A DNA stretch of 64,000 nt, taken from the NCBI GenBank assembly GCA_021791055.1, contig JAJYXI010000062.1:1-64000 (forward strand), in the 5' to 3' direction. Source of the DNA: Nitrospirota bacterium. Its GTDB lineage: Bacteria > Nitrospirota > Thermodesulfovibrionia > Thermodesulfovibrionales > Dissulfurispiraceae. The notes under the pieces were generated by a model, which did no database searches, was not told the origin of the DNA, and worked only from the letters and a program-made list of their open reading frames with translations. Positions 41,287-49,576 of this stretch are shown here, one piece after another. The stretch's first letter is position 1; the number at the start of each line of letters is the position of its first letter. A program made the translations under genes and the position numbers.

Positions 41287-43545
41287 ATGAAGGAAACAGC
41301 AGTCGCTCTTAATTTGTCGCCAAATGCCGTAACAGTCCTCGAAAAGAGGTATCTCAAAAGAAACGAGGAAGGAAAGGTCATAGAGACCCCTGCAGAGCTC
41401 TTCCGCAGGGTTGCAAGGCATGTGGCGTCTGCAGATGGCCTTTATGGCAAGGCAGAGGTGGAGGTAAAGCGTGTTGAGGAAGAATTTTATGAGTTGATGG
41501 CATCCCTATTATTCCTTCCCAACAGCCCTACCCTCATGAATGCAGGCAGGAGGCTGGGTCAGCTTTCTGCATGTTTTGTCCTGCCTGTTGACGACTCCAT
41601 GGAATCCATATTCGACGCTGTGAAATATGCTGCCATTATCCATAAATCAGGCGGCGGAACAGGCTTCAGCTTTTCAAGGTTAAGGCCAAAGGGCGATGTG
41701 GTCGGCTCCACAAAGGGCATATCCTCGGGACCTGTATCATTCATGACAGTCTTTGATACAGCAACAGAGGCTGTAAAACAGGGCGGCACGAGGAGGGGCG
41801 CCAATATGGGCATGCTCAGGGTCGACCATCCCGACATACTTGATTTCATAACCTGCAAGGACAGCAACCACAGGCTCAATAATTTCAATATCTCCGTAGG
41901 ACTTACAGAGGCATTCATGAAGGCCGTCGAAGATGACAGCGAATATGAACTCGTTAATCCGAGGACAAAGAAGTTTGTCAGCAGTCTCAAGGCAAGGATG
42001 GTATTTGAGACCATAGTAAAGCAGGCATGGAAAAACGGAGAGCCGGGCATGGTATTTCTGGACAGGATAAATGCATCCAATCCGACACCTATGCTCGGAG
42101 AGATAGAATCAACGAACCCATGCGGCGAGCAGCCTCTCATGCCATATGAGTCATGCAACCTGGGCTCCATAAACCTTGCAAAGATGGTAAGAGAAGTCAA
42201 AAGTCAAGAGTCAGGAGTCAAGAGTTATGAAGTTGATTGGGCAAAACTCAAGGAGACCACATGGAAGGCAGTGCATTTCCTTGACAATGTCATAGATGTC
42301 AATAAATATCCGCTCAAGCTCATAGATGAGATGACAAAGGCAAACAGGAAGATAGGCCTCGGCGTTATGGGATGGGCAGACATGCTCATTCAATTGAGGG
42401 TTTCTTACAATTCAGAGAAGGCTATAAAACTCGCAGAAGAGGTTATGGGATACATCCAGACAGAGGGAAGGATCGCATCCAGCGCACTTGCAGAGGAAAG
42501 GGGAGTATTCCCGAATTATGAGCACAGCATATACAACGGCGAGATGGCTGTAAGGAATGCGACAGTAACAACCATAGCACCTACAGGGAGCCTATCAATC
42601 ATTGCGGGATGCTCTTCAGGGATAGAGCCTCTCTTTGCAGTATCCTTTGTGAGAAATGTAATGGAGGGCACAAAGCTCATAGAGGTCAATCCATACTTCG
42701 AGCAAGAGGCAAAGGCAACTGGTTTGTGGAGCAGGGAGCTTATGGAAAAGATTGCAGATTCCGGCTCTGTATCGCATTTTGCAGAATTCCCCGAGGAAAT
42801 GAGGGAAGTATTTGCAACAGCCCATGACATCACACCAATCGATCACATAAAGATGCAGGCTGCATTCCAGAAATTTGTGGACAATGCTGTCTCAAAGACC
42901 GTGAACTTCCCCCATGCAGCGACAACAAAGGATGTGGAGGATGTTTATATGCTCGCGTATAAACTCGGCTGCAAGGGCGTTACTGTTTACAGAGACGGGT
43001 CGAGAGAGGAGCAGGTTCTCAGCACAAAGAAGGCAGATGAAAAGGCAAAGCAGGAAACAGGCGGAAAGATTATTCCCAAAAAGAGGCCTTCTGTCATCAA
43101 GGGCGCGACAAGGCTTCTAAAGACAGGCTGCGGACATCTCTATGTCACAATCAATGAGGACGAAAGCGGCAGGCCGTTTGAGGTATTTACAAATATCGGC
43201 AAGGCAGGAGGATGTGCATCAAGCCAGTCAGAGGCAATAGGAAGGCTCATATCCCTTTCTCTAAGGTCTAATATAGAGCCTGAAGAGATAGTAAAACAGC
43301 TCAAAGGCATATCATGCCATCAACCGTCATGGACAGAAGGAGGCAAGATATTGTCGTGCTCCGACGCTATAGCAAAGGCACTCGAAAAGTATCACCACCG
43401 CGGAGAAAAAGGAGATAATGGAAACGGCAAATCAAAATATCACGAGGTCATGCAGATAGGCGCATGCCCTGAGTGCGGCGGTACTGTTGAGCATGAAGGC
43501 GGCTGCGCAGTATGCCACAACTGCGGATTTACAAAGTGCGGGTAA
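41287..43545 (+). CDS. nrdJ: Adenosylcobalamin-dependent ribonucleoside-diphosphate reductase (class II)
   Basis: A 752-residue B12-dependent reductase, making deoxyribonucleotides without oxygen. Landmarks: LPNSPTLMNAGRRLGQLSACFVLPV (substrate-binding Cys), HKSGGGTGFSFSRLRP, STNPCGEQPLMPYESCNLGSIN (radical Cys) and APTGSLSIIAGCSSGIEP. The C-terminus holds a DUF-like region and a zinc ribbon CPECGGTV...CAVCHNCG. A heptamer array inserts KSQESGVKSYE after NLAKMVREV. It is preceded by an NrdR-type promoter and followed by dCMP deaminase. Confidence 0.97.
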   Translation: MKETAVALNLSPNAVTVLEKRYLKRNEEGKVIETPAELFRRVARHVASADGLYGKAEVEVKRVEEEFYELMASLLFLPNSPTLMNAGRRLGQLSACFVLPVDDSMESIFDAVKYAAIIHKSGGGTGFSFSRLRPKGDVVGSTKGISSGPVSFMTVFDTATEAVKQGGTRRGANMGMLRVDHPDILDFITCKDSNHRLNNFNISVGLTEAFMKAVEDDSEYELVNPRTKKFVSSLKARMVFETIVKQAWKNGEPGMVFLDRINASNPTPMLGEIESTNPCGEQPLMPYESCNLGSINLAKMVREVKSQESGVKSYEVDWAKLKETTWKAVHFLDNVIDVNKYPLKLIDEMTKANRKIGLGVMGWADMLIQLRVSYNSEKAIKLAEEVMGYIQTEGRIASSALAEERGVFPNYEHSIYNGEMAVRNATVTTIAPTGSLSIIAGCSSGIEPLFAVSFVRNVMEGTKLIEVNPYFEQEAKATGLWSRELMEKIADSGSVSHFAEFPEEMREVFATAHDITPIDHIKMQAAFQKFVDNAVSKTVNFPHAATTKDVEDVYMLAYKLGCKGVTVYRDGSREEQVLSTKKADEKAKQETGGKIIPKKRPSVIKGATRLLKTGCGHLYVTINEDESGRPFEVFTNIGKAGGCASSQSEAIGRLISLSLRSNIEPEEIVKQLKGISCHQPSWTEGGKILSCSDAIAKALEKYHHRGEKGDNGNGKSKYHEVMQIGACPECGGTVEHEGGCAVCHNCGFTKCG
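42195..42229 (+). repeat. In-frame heptamer array in nrdJ (AGTCARR)
   Basis: Units AGTCAAA, AGTCAAG, AGTCAGG, AGTCAAG, AGTTATG, encoding VKSQESGVKSYEV. Same heptamer family as in mnmA and trpE. Confidence 0.9.
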
Positions 43546-43567
43546 GCCGCTTATTATGACTAAAAAT

Positions 43568-43692
43568 GCAGGGTATAGTATTTTAGCTCATTCTCGAAAG
43601 GCATCCAAGCCTTTCTCCGAGGCTGAGCCAGCCCGCTTAGACATCCATGTCACGCATGGGCTGCCTAAGTCCGCTCAAATACTATACCCTGC
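43568..43692 (+). repeat. Long palindrome after nrdJ, possible structured terminator
   Basis: 16-base perfect arms GCAGGGTATAGTATTT and AAATACTATACCCTGC enclose internal hairpins (GAAAGGCATCCAAGCCTTTC, and a CCATG...CATGG arm). The right arm is followed by a T-rich run, so it could terminate nrdJ transcripts. The track ORF starting at 43647 begins inside it and is not the true dCMP deaminase start. Confidence 0.8.
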
Positions 43693-43721
43693 CTTTTTTA
43701 TTTAAGGATAAAGGAGAAAAT

Positions 43722-44219
43722 ATGAGTGGGAATAATGGAAACGGGAGATTTATCCGGCCTTCTTGGGATGAATACTTTTTGGAGATAGCGAAGGTGGTAT
43801 CCTCACGCTCCACATGCCTGAGGAGGAGATACGGCGCTGTAATTGTGAAGGACAATGTCATTGTGAGCACAGGATACAACGGCGCTCCAAGAGGCTCTGT
43901 GAACTGCGTTGACAGGGGAAGCTGCAGGAGAAAGGAGCTAAATGTGCCTGCTGGCGAAAGATATGAACTATGCGAGGCTGTCCATGCAGAGCAGAACGCA
44001 GTCATCAATGGCTCTCCTGAGAGGATGAAAGAAGCAACCATCTACATAGCAGGCTTTGAAGAAGATGAATCTTTTGCAGATGGAAAGCCATGCCTTTTAT
44101 GCCGCCGCATGATACAGAACGCAATGATAAAAGAGGTCGTCTATCTCAAAAAAGACGGCAGCATAGTGAAGGTAGGGGATGTGAGGGAGTTGGAGGGAAC
44201 AATAACTTTTGGGGGGTAG
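43722..44219 (+). CDS. dCMP deaminase family protein
   Basis: A 165-residue zinc-dependent deaminase. The start ATG 43722 follows AAGGAG; the track start 43647 lies in the palindrome. Zinc site: HAEQNAVIN and PCLLCRRMIQNA; an extra zinc region CVDRGSCRRKEL and the YGAVIVKDNVIVSTGYNGAPRGS N-terminus are typical of dCMP deaminase/ComEB. It converts dCMP to dUMP, feeding dTTP synthesis, and its position after nrdJ makes a dNTP supply module. Confidence 0.93.
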   Translation: MSGNNGNGRFIRPSWDEYFLEIAKVVSSRSTCLRRRYGAVIVKDNVIVSTGYNGAPRGSVNCVDRGSCRRKELNVPAGERYELCEAVHAEQNAVINGSPERMKEATIYIAGFEEDESFADGKPCLLCRRMIQNAMIKEVVYLKKDGSIVKVGDVRELEGTITFGG

Positions 44220-44302
44220 TCAATGATTTTATGGGACGAACAATAGCTAAAGAAGGATCTAAAAAGATTCTGGATGAAGATGTTTTTGGTTGAAAGGCAA
44301 AA

Positions 44303-44599
44303 ATGAGATGTCCTGAACTTGTAAAGGCAATTCATGAGCGCAGACTTATAACATTCCGATATGATGGTTTAACGCGCAAAGCAGAACCCTACACATACGG
44401 TATTAACAAAAAAGGGCATGAAGCGCTATCAGCGTTTCAAGTGGCAGGTTTCAGTAAGTCAGGAAACAGACCCATGTGGCGACTTTATTTGATTTCTGAA
44501 ATGAGAAATCTACAAATTACTGACGAAACATTCTCTGCAGTAAGATCTGGATACAAACGTAATGATTCAAGAATGGAGAGAATATTTGCTCAGATATAG
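44303..44599 (+). CDS. Small WYL-like domain protein
   Basis: A 98-residue protein with the motif ELVKAIHERRLITFRYDG at the N-terminus, followed by EPYTYGINKKGHEALSAFQVAGFS and a WRLYLISEMRNLQI strand. This resembles the core of WYL (SH3-like) ligand-binding domains, but it has no DNA-binding region. Such stand-alone proteins are common in accessory regions. It opens an AT-rich island. A tiny ORF of 20 codons (44230-44292) upstream may be a gene remnant. Confidence 0.7.
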   Translation: MRCPELVKAIHERRLITFRYDGLTRKAEPYTYGINKKGHEALSAFQVAGFSKSGNRPMWRLYLISEMRNLQITDETFSAVRSGYKRNDSRMERIFAQI

Positions 44600-44629
44600 A
44601 AAATAGAATTTGAAAACGAGGCGAATAAT

Positions 44630-44750
44630 ATGGTGCATTTTGAGAGGATGGAGAAAGAGTTGATGAAGGAATAAAATGGGATGTGTCCCTCACGGGCTAA
44701 ATATGGTGAGTTTTGATAGGATGGAGAAATCTAAAGGGAAGAAGGATTAA
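44630..44750 (+). repeat. Two short direct repeats encoding MVxFxRMEK peptides
   Basis: AATATGGTGCATTTTGAGAG and AATATGGTGAGTTTTGATAG, each followed by GATGGAGAAA, start 73 bases apart. Each begins a micro-ORF (14 and 15 codons: MVHFERMEKELMKE and MVSFDRMEKSKGKKD). They probably reflect a local duplication of a gene remnant; no ribosome-binding sites are obvious. Confidence 0.5.
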
Positions 44751-44798
44751 AATGTAAGATGCTCTCACAATAAAATACGATGGGCATAGGAGTTCAAA

Positions 44799-45464
44799 AT
44801 GTTTAATGGTATTCGTAGCTGGTTTAAAAAAGACTCTTTAGAGAACATTCAAATTACAACAGATTTAAACGAAATTAGAAAAAGAGCAAGGATATTGTTC
44901 ATTGACGATGAAGATGTTCCACAAATAAAAGTCTTAAAGAAAGAGGGATTTGCTATAGACCAATGGAAAGATATAAAAAATCTTAAAAATATTGAAGATG
45001 GAAATTATGATATTATTTTTCTCGATATCGGAGGAGTTGGTGGAGGTTATTCAAGAGAAGGAGCAATAGGAGTTTTAAAAGATATTAAAAAGAGTAATCC
45101 TTCTATAGTATTAATTGCTTTTTCTGGTCAAAAATTTGCCATCGAACAAACAAAATTTTTTCAGCTTGCGGATGATGTTCTAAATAAAGATGCAAGGGCT
45201 GTAGAAATAAAAAACAGAATAGAGGACTTTCTAAAAGAAAAGTTTTCAGTTGTTTTTTATCGGTCGAGAATAAAGGAGCTATTAAATAACAATGGGGTTA
45301 GTGGCTCTGAAGTTGACAAGGTGGAAAAAAAACTTTATAAAAGCATCCAGAAAAAAGATCGAAAGTCTTTTGAATCGTGGGTAAAAAAGAGTTTTAAGGA
45401 CGCCGAGTTGATAGCTTCTATTATTAATTTATCCACAAAACTTATTGAAATTAGCATTAAATGA
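44799..45464 (+). CDS. Stand-alone response-regulator receiver protein with novel C-terminal helical domain
   Basis: A 221-residue AT-rich gene product. Residues ~30-150 form a receiver domain: ILFIDDED (acidic pocket), DIIFLDIGGVGG (phospho-acceptor Asp), IAFSGQ (Ser at the Thr/Ser site) and VLNKDA (Lys). The following ~70 residues (from SVVFYRSRIKELLNN) are helical and charged, with no DNA-binding or enzymatic motif I recognise. Its stop overlaps the start of the downstream histidine kinase by 4 bases, so it is the cognate regulator of that kinase. The output mechanism is unknown. Confidence 0.8.
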   Translation: MFNGIRSWFKKDSLENIQITTDLNEIRKRARILFIDDEDVPQIKVLKKEGFAIDQWKDIKNLKNIEDGNYDIIFLDIGGVGGGYSREGAIGVLKDIKKSNPSIVLIAFSGQKFAIEQTKFFQLADDVLNKDARAVEIKNRIEDFLKEKFSVVFYRSRIKELLNNNGVSGSEVDKVEKKLYKSIQKKDRKSFESWVKKSFKDAELIASIINLSTKLIEISIK

Positions 45465-46567
45465 ACCAAAACTTTACATATAAAATCCTAAAGACCATAT
45501 CTCCTTTCCCATTTATTATCAAAACTGATAAGATAGCTCTCAGCAACGGTTTGTTTTTTTCATATCCTCGATTTTGTCATAAAAATCTTGATAAGAAAAA
45601 ATGTAACGATGTTTATAAGTCTTTAATATATGACCACAAAATAGAGCATGTTAAATGTCCACATGGGTTTTCTATTTTTACTGCTTTATGTAATAACGAA
45701 AAAATTGCTTTTTCAGGTTTAATCGCTTTTCCTGAAAATAACTATTGCCCTAAAGAATTCAGAAAACTATATAGTTCTAACAAAGTTGAGTCAACTAAAA
45801 TTCTTCAATGGTTTGATTATCTAAAAGATAGCGTTATGTTTTTCGAAAATATGGTTCAAGAACAAACTAAAGCAGTTATAGCAAGTTTGCATGATATTCA
45901 GAAAACAAATTCGTTAATTAAATCAAATGCAGAAAACTTAATTAATAAACAAAAAGGCTCGACCGCTGACGACAAATTTAATAACTCGCCAGAATCTTTA
46001 AAAGCAATTTTCAAGGCTTCTGAACTTCTAAGTAATCAGATGGAATTAATTTCATTATTTTCAAATCCAGATATGATTCTGGCTGGGAGAAAACGACATT
46101 TTGAGGTGTTTCGATTTTTTGATAAAATGAGATTGCTTTATTCTTCTAAGGCAGAAACTAAATGGTGTAGAATAATATTAAAAGGTCCGTTCTCGTCTGC
46201 AATTCAAGTGTGCGACTCTTTTGCCCTTATACCTCATATATTAATTGATAATGCAGTAAAATATTCCCAGAAAAATGAAAATATCCATGTATCCTTTGAA
46301 GATATAGCTAATAAAATAATAATTAAAATTAAGTCATGCGGTCCCCCAATATTACAAGAAGAAACAGAATTAATATTCGAAAAATTTGTTAAAGGTAAAC
46401 TTTCTGTGTCATGCAGTTCAGAAGGTTCTGGGATAGGCCTTTATGTAGCTAAAAATATTATTGAAAAGCACGGAGGTAAAATATCTGTTGAGTCTAAAAT
46501 TAAAGATGAAAATAAAGATATTCCTCTTGCAGACAATACATTTATAATTGAAATTCCTAAGATATGA
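45461..46567 (+). CDS. Soluble histidine kinase with cysteine-rich N-terminal sensor
   Basis: A 368-residue kinase without membrane segments. The N-terminal ~110 residues are Cys/His-rich (FCHKNLDKKKC, KCPHGFSIFTALC, NNYCPKEF) and recall PocR-like or redox/metal sensor domains (inference). A helical segment with SLHDIQKTNSLI provides the candidate phospho-His. The ATPase domain shows HILIDNAVKYSQ (N-box), KSCGPPI (G1) and GSGIGLYVAKNIIEKHGG (G2). It is coupled to the receiver gene upstream. AT-rich codon use contrasts with neighbours, suggesting acquisition by transfer. Confidence 0.8.
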   Translation: MNQNFTYKILKTISPFPFIIKTDKIALSNGLFFSYPRFCHKNLDKKKCNDVYKSLIYDHKIEHVKCPHGFSIFTALCNNEKIAFSGLIAFPENNYCPKEFRKLYSSNKVESTKILQWFDYLKDSVMFFENMVQEQTKAVIASLHDIQKTNSLIKSNAENLINKQKGSTADDKFNNSPESLKAIFKASELLSNQMELISLFSNPDMILAGRKRHFEVFRFFDKMRLLYSSKAETKWCRIILKGPFSSAIQVCDSFALIPHILIDNAVKYSQKNENIHVSFEDIANKIIIKIKSCGPPILQEETELIFEKFVKGKLSVSCSSEGSGIGLYVAKNIIEKHGGKISVESKIKDENKDIPLADNTFIIEIPKI

Positions 46568-46582
46568 CTATTTATTGGCGAT

Positions 46583-46630
46583 ATGCTTTCTAACCCCACC
46601 ATAATCCTCGGCGATAAAGGAAGACAATAA
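46583..46630 (+). pseudogene. Duplicated 5' remnant of the methyltransferase gene
   Basis: The 15-codon ORF MLSNPTIILGDKGRQ and its DNA (CCCACCATAATCCTCGGCGA) closely match the beginning of the methyltransferase gene at 47229 (HTPTIILGDSR; CCCACCATCATCCTCGGCGA). It ends just before the four-helix-bundle gene. The simplest reading is that this gene inserted into, or was duplicated with, the methyltransferase 5' end. Confidence 0.65.
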
Positions 46631-46631
46631 G

Positions 46632-47228
46632 ATGGACAAGAAGAACCAAAAATCAACCCCTTTCTTGATCGGTTCTCACGGTGGATACCGCAAACTAAAA
46701 TCCTATCAGACCGCAGAGATGATCTATGATGCTACGATCGTATTTTGTGATCGCTTTATTGACAAGCGGTCGCGCACGCATGATCAGATGGTGCAGGCAG
46801 CGCGGAGCGGTGTTCAGAACATCGCCGAGGGAAGCATGGCCTCCGCAACCTCAAAGAAGACCGAACTCAAGCTGACCGGCATTGCACGCGCGAGCTTAGA
46901 AGAATTGTTGCTTGACTTTCAGGCTTTTCTTCGCCAGAAAGGTTTGCGCGTCTGGGCTAAGGATTCACCTGAAGCCCTTGCAGTGAGGAGAGGGTATTTG
47001 TCGGACAAGTCTGACAAGTCGGACATGTCAGACCCTTATTCTCTAAAGACAGCTTCACCTGAGGTTGCTGCGAACACGTTGATTTGCCTGATCAACCAGG
47101 CCAGCTATCTTCTGGGTCGGCAGTTGCAGAAACTGGAACAGCAGTTCCTTGAAGAAGGTGGATTTACGGAAAGGCTTTATCAAGCACGTCAACAGGCGAA
47201 AAGCATAAAAAAGGATGGTTATAAATAA
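46632..47228 (+). CDS. Four helix bundle protein (23S rRNA IVS / avd-like family)
   Basis: A 198-residue member of the four-helix-bundle family known from 23S rRNA intervening sequences and diversity-generating retroelement accessory proteins. Signatures: KSYQTAEMIYDATIVFCDRF, QMVQAARSGVQNIAEGS and the TGIARASLEELLLDFQAFL helix. A nine-base repeat array (TCGGACAAG units) encodes SDKSDKSDMSD in a loop. No reverse transcriptase or rRNA is nearby. It lies between two copies of the methyltransferase start sequence, which points to mobility. Confidence 0.85.
   Translation: MDKKNQKSTPFLIGSHGGYRKLKSYQTAEMIYDATIVFCDRFIDKRSRTHDQMVQAARSGVQNIAEGSMASATSKKTELKLTGIARASLEELLLDFQAFLRQKGLRVWAKDSPEALAVRRGYLSDKSDKSDMSDPYSLKTASPEVAANTLICLINQASYLLGRQLQKLEQQFLEEGGFTERLYQARQQAKSIKKDGYK
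47001..47036 (+). repeat. Nine-base repeat array in the four-helix-bundle gene
   Basis: TCGGACAAG, TCTGACAAG, TCGGACATG, TCAGACCC, encoding SDKSDKSDMSDP between predicted helices. Confidence 0.8.
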
Positions 47229-48500
47229 TTGAACACTACAAACCATACTCCCACCATCATCCTCGGCGATAGCCGCAACATGAGCAAGCTTAAAGATGAG
47301 AGCGTTCATCTTGTCATTACTTCGCCTCCATATTGGCAATTGAAGGACTACGGCAATGGCAGTCAGATAGGGTTTAATGACAGTTACGAGGACTATATAA
47401 ACAACCTTAATCTTGTCTGGAAGGAATGTTATAGAGTCCTGCACAATGGCTGCCGCCTGTGTATCAATATCGGAGACCAGTTTGCCCGTTCTGTCTATTA
47501 TGGTAGATATAAAATCATTCCCATAAGAGAAGAAATCATCAGATTTTGCGAGACAATAGGTTTTGATTACATGGGTGCGATTATCTGGCAGAAGGTTACG
47601 ACATGCAATACAACAGGCGGCGCAACAATTATGGGGTCTTTCCCTTATCCGAGAAACGGAATTATAAAGCTCGATTATGAGTTTATCCTGATTTTCAAAA
47701 AGCTTGGCGATCCGCCGAAAGTAAGCAGGGAGATAAAAGAAAAATCAAAGCTGACAACTGAAGAGTGGAACGAATATTTTTACGGACACTGGAATTTCCC
47801 CGGTGAAAGGCAGGATAAGCACCTTGCCATGTTCCCCGAAGAACTGCCTAAACGGTTGATAAAGATGTTCAGCTTTGTCGGCGATACGGTGCTTGACCCA
47901 TTTCTGGGCAGTGGAACAACCTGCCTTGCTGCAAAGAATTTGAATAGGAATTCTGTCGGTTACGAAATCAACAAGGATTTTTTGCCAGCAATCAAGGAAA
48001 AAATAAAAGGAGATATTGCCGTAACAGTGCAGGAAAAGAAGTGTATAGACCTCAAAAAAGAAATCAATAAACTGCCTTATGTCTTCAAAGACCCTGTTAA
48101 GTTCGATAAAAAGATCGACCCGAAAAAATTAAAATTCGGCTCAAAGATAGATAATTCAGGCGCTCATAGAGAAACCTACTATTCTGTTAAAGAAATAGTA
48201 AGCCCTGAAATGGTAGTTTTGGACAATGACCTGAAGGTCAGACTCATCGGCGTTAAAGAGAATAAGGCAATCAATGGAAAGGCGATCCAATTCTTGAAGG
48301 AAAAACTGAAAGGGCAAAAGGTGTTTCTGAAATTTGATGTCACAAAATATGACGATAAAGGCAATTTGCTGTGTTATCTTTATCTGAAGAATAAAACCTT
48401 TATCAATGCTCATCTGATTAAAAATCGATTGGCGGGAATTGACATCTCTATGGACTATAAATATAAAAACAGTTTTTTGAAATATAAGGGGAGAGTCTGA
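47229..48500 (+). CDS. N4-cytosine-type DNA methyltransferase with C-terminal nuclease-like (SNase) domain
   Basis: A 423-residue protein. Residues 1-260 form a beta-class DNA methyltransferase: catalytic TSPPYW (residue 31, the SPPY type of N4-cytosine enzymes) precedes the SAM motif DPFLGSGTTCLAA (~220), the beta-class order. The C-terminal ~130 residues (VRLIGVKENKAINGKAI ... GNLLCYLYL...INAHLIKNRLAGID) look like a staphylococcal-nuclease fold, but the catalytic Arg equivalents are not obvious, so it may be inactive. Start TTG 47229. Coupled to an MjaI-like endonuclease, whose prototype recognises CTAG. Confidence 0.88.
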   Translation: MNTTNHTPTIILGDSRNMSKLKDESVHLVITSPPYWQLKDYGNGSQIGFNDSYEDYINNLNLVWKECYRVLHNGCRLCINIGDQFARSVYYGRYKIIPIREEIIRFCETIGFDYMGAIIWQKVTTCNTTGGATIMGSFPYPRNGIIKLDYEFILIFKKLGDPPKVSREIKEKSKLTTEEWNEYFYGHWNFPGERQDKHLAMFPEELPKRLIKMFSFVGDTVLDPFLGSGTTCLAAKNLNRNSVGYEINKDFLPAIKEKIKGDIAVTVQEKKCIDLKKEINKLPYVFKDPVKFDKKIDPKKLKFGSKIDNSGAHRETYYSVKEIVSPEMVVLDNDLKVRLIGVKENKAINGKAIQFLKEKLKGQKVFLKFDVTKYDDKGNLLCYLYLKNKTFINAHLIKNRLAGIDISMDYKYKNSFLKYKGRV

Positions 48501-49132
48501 TGCCGAAAGAATGGATAATAAATCAGGCGAATATGAGATGGGGTCTTAACAAGAAAAACAGAGTAGGCGCTGTTTCCGAAGAGATAAGAAAATGCGCTCC
48601 TAAGAGCGTGGAAGAATGGAAAGACTATTATTTTCAGAATGTTTATCCTGAAGCTCATCTCGAAAACTTAGGAAGAACATTATATGTAAAAGTCTCAGAA
48701 GTATGCCGAGCAGAAATTGAAAGCGTAACCGAAGAAGATTGCATTGATTTTGTTAAAACTCTTGTTATCAGTAGGACTTATGACGGTTATCAATCGGAAA
48801 TTCAGACTATTTATGGACAATTACAGCAAGCATTGGGCGTTCCGATTGAACCCGCTCCCGACGAGTGGGATAGAGGCTATAACGTGGACTTTTTCATAAA
48901 GGTTAAGGATAAGTATATTGGACTCCAGATTAAGCCTGCCGGATATGCATATATCCCTCAGATCATCAATGAGTTTCAATTTCAAAAGAAGACTCATGAG
49001 AAGTTTACTGAAAAATATGGCGGCAAGGTTTTTTATATTATCTCAATAGCACAGGATAAGAAAAAGGTTATTTATAATTCCGAAGTTATTGAAGAAATAA
49101 GAAAAGAGATAGAAAGATTGAAAAATGCATAA
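48500..49132 (+). CDS. MjaI family type II restriction endonuclease
   Basis: A 210-residue protein matching the MjaI family from memory: EWIINQANMRWGLNKKNRVG at the start, VEEWKDYYFQNVYPEAHLENLG, and the PD-(D/E)xK-like core NVDFFIKVKDKYIGLQIKP (Asp...Gln-x-Lys). MjaI cuts CTAG; this enzyme probably does too, but that is inference. Its ATG follows the methyltransferase stop by zero to one base (TGATG overlap), so the pair is a translationally coupled type II R-M system. Confidence 0.88.
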   Translation: MPKEWIINQANMRWGLNKKNRVGAVSEEIRKCAPKSVEEWKDYYFQNVYPEAHLENLGRTLYVKVSEVCRAEIESVTEEDCIDFVKTLVISRTYDGYQSEIQTIYGQLQQALGVPIEPAPDEWDRGYNVDFFIKVKDKYIGLQIKPAGYAYIPQIINEFQFQKKTHEKFTEKYGGKVFYIISIAQDKKKVIYNSEVIEEIRKEIERLKNA

Positions 49133-49147
49133 GACAAAAATATCGGA

Positions 49148-49546
49148 ATGTTAACCCTCAGAGGCCATCATCTCATCTGTCTTCATTTCTTTTCAGGCGA
49201 GGGCTATGACGCCCGGTTTATTGAAAATCTCAGGGATGTCCTGAAAAGGGCGGAAGGTGAAGAGATAGATATTATCTCAACTGCTGATAATATCTGCACA
49301 AGATGTCCTTATCTTGAGGATTACAAATGCACATATGATGAAAAGGCTGATGAAGAGATAAGAGAGATGGACGAAACAGCCCTCAAGCTTCTCAATCTTA
49401 CAGCAGGGCAAAAGATAACATGGCAGGCTGTAAAAGGATATATTCCGGACATATTTCATGAGTGGCATGACAGATACTGCAATGAGTGCGACTGGAAGCA
49501 GGCCTGCGAGAAGAGCGATTTTTATCAGGAAATGGAAAGAAGATAA
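49148..49546 (+). CDS. DUF1284 protein
   Basis: A 132-residue protein beginning LTLRGHHLICLHFFSGEGYD, the DUF1284 hallmark, with cysteines in CTRCPYLEDYKC and a C-terminal CNECDWKQAC that may bind a metal or Fe-S cluster. Function unknown. It is 15 bases downstream of the endonuclease gene, but is probably chromosomal rather than part of the R-M system. Confidence 0.88.
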   Translation: MLTLRGHHLICLHFFSGEGYDARFIENLRDVLKRAEGEEIDIISTADNICTRCPYLEDYKCTYDEKADEEIREMDETALKLLNLTAGQKITWQAVKGYIPDIFHEWHDRYCNECDWKQACEKSDFYQEMERR

Positions 49547-49576
49547 AATGCTCGAAAATATTTTAAAATATCCTTT

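Noticed and set aside
44090-44293. 67-residue ORF overlapping the dCMP deaminase gene
   Set aside because: Most of it is an alternative frame of the deaminase gene; only the final ~20 codons (MGRTIAKEGSKKILDEDVFG) are outside, which may be a gene remnant but have no support as a gene.
46632-47228. Diversity-generating retroelement
   Set aside because: The four-helix-bundle protein resembles DGR accessory (avd) proteins, but no reverse transcriptase, template repeat or variable repeat was found nearby.
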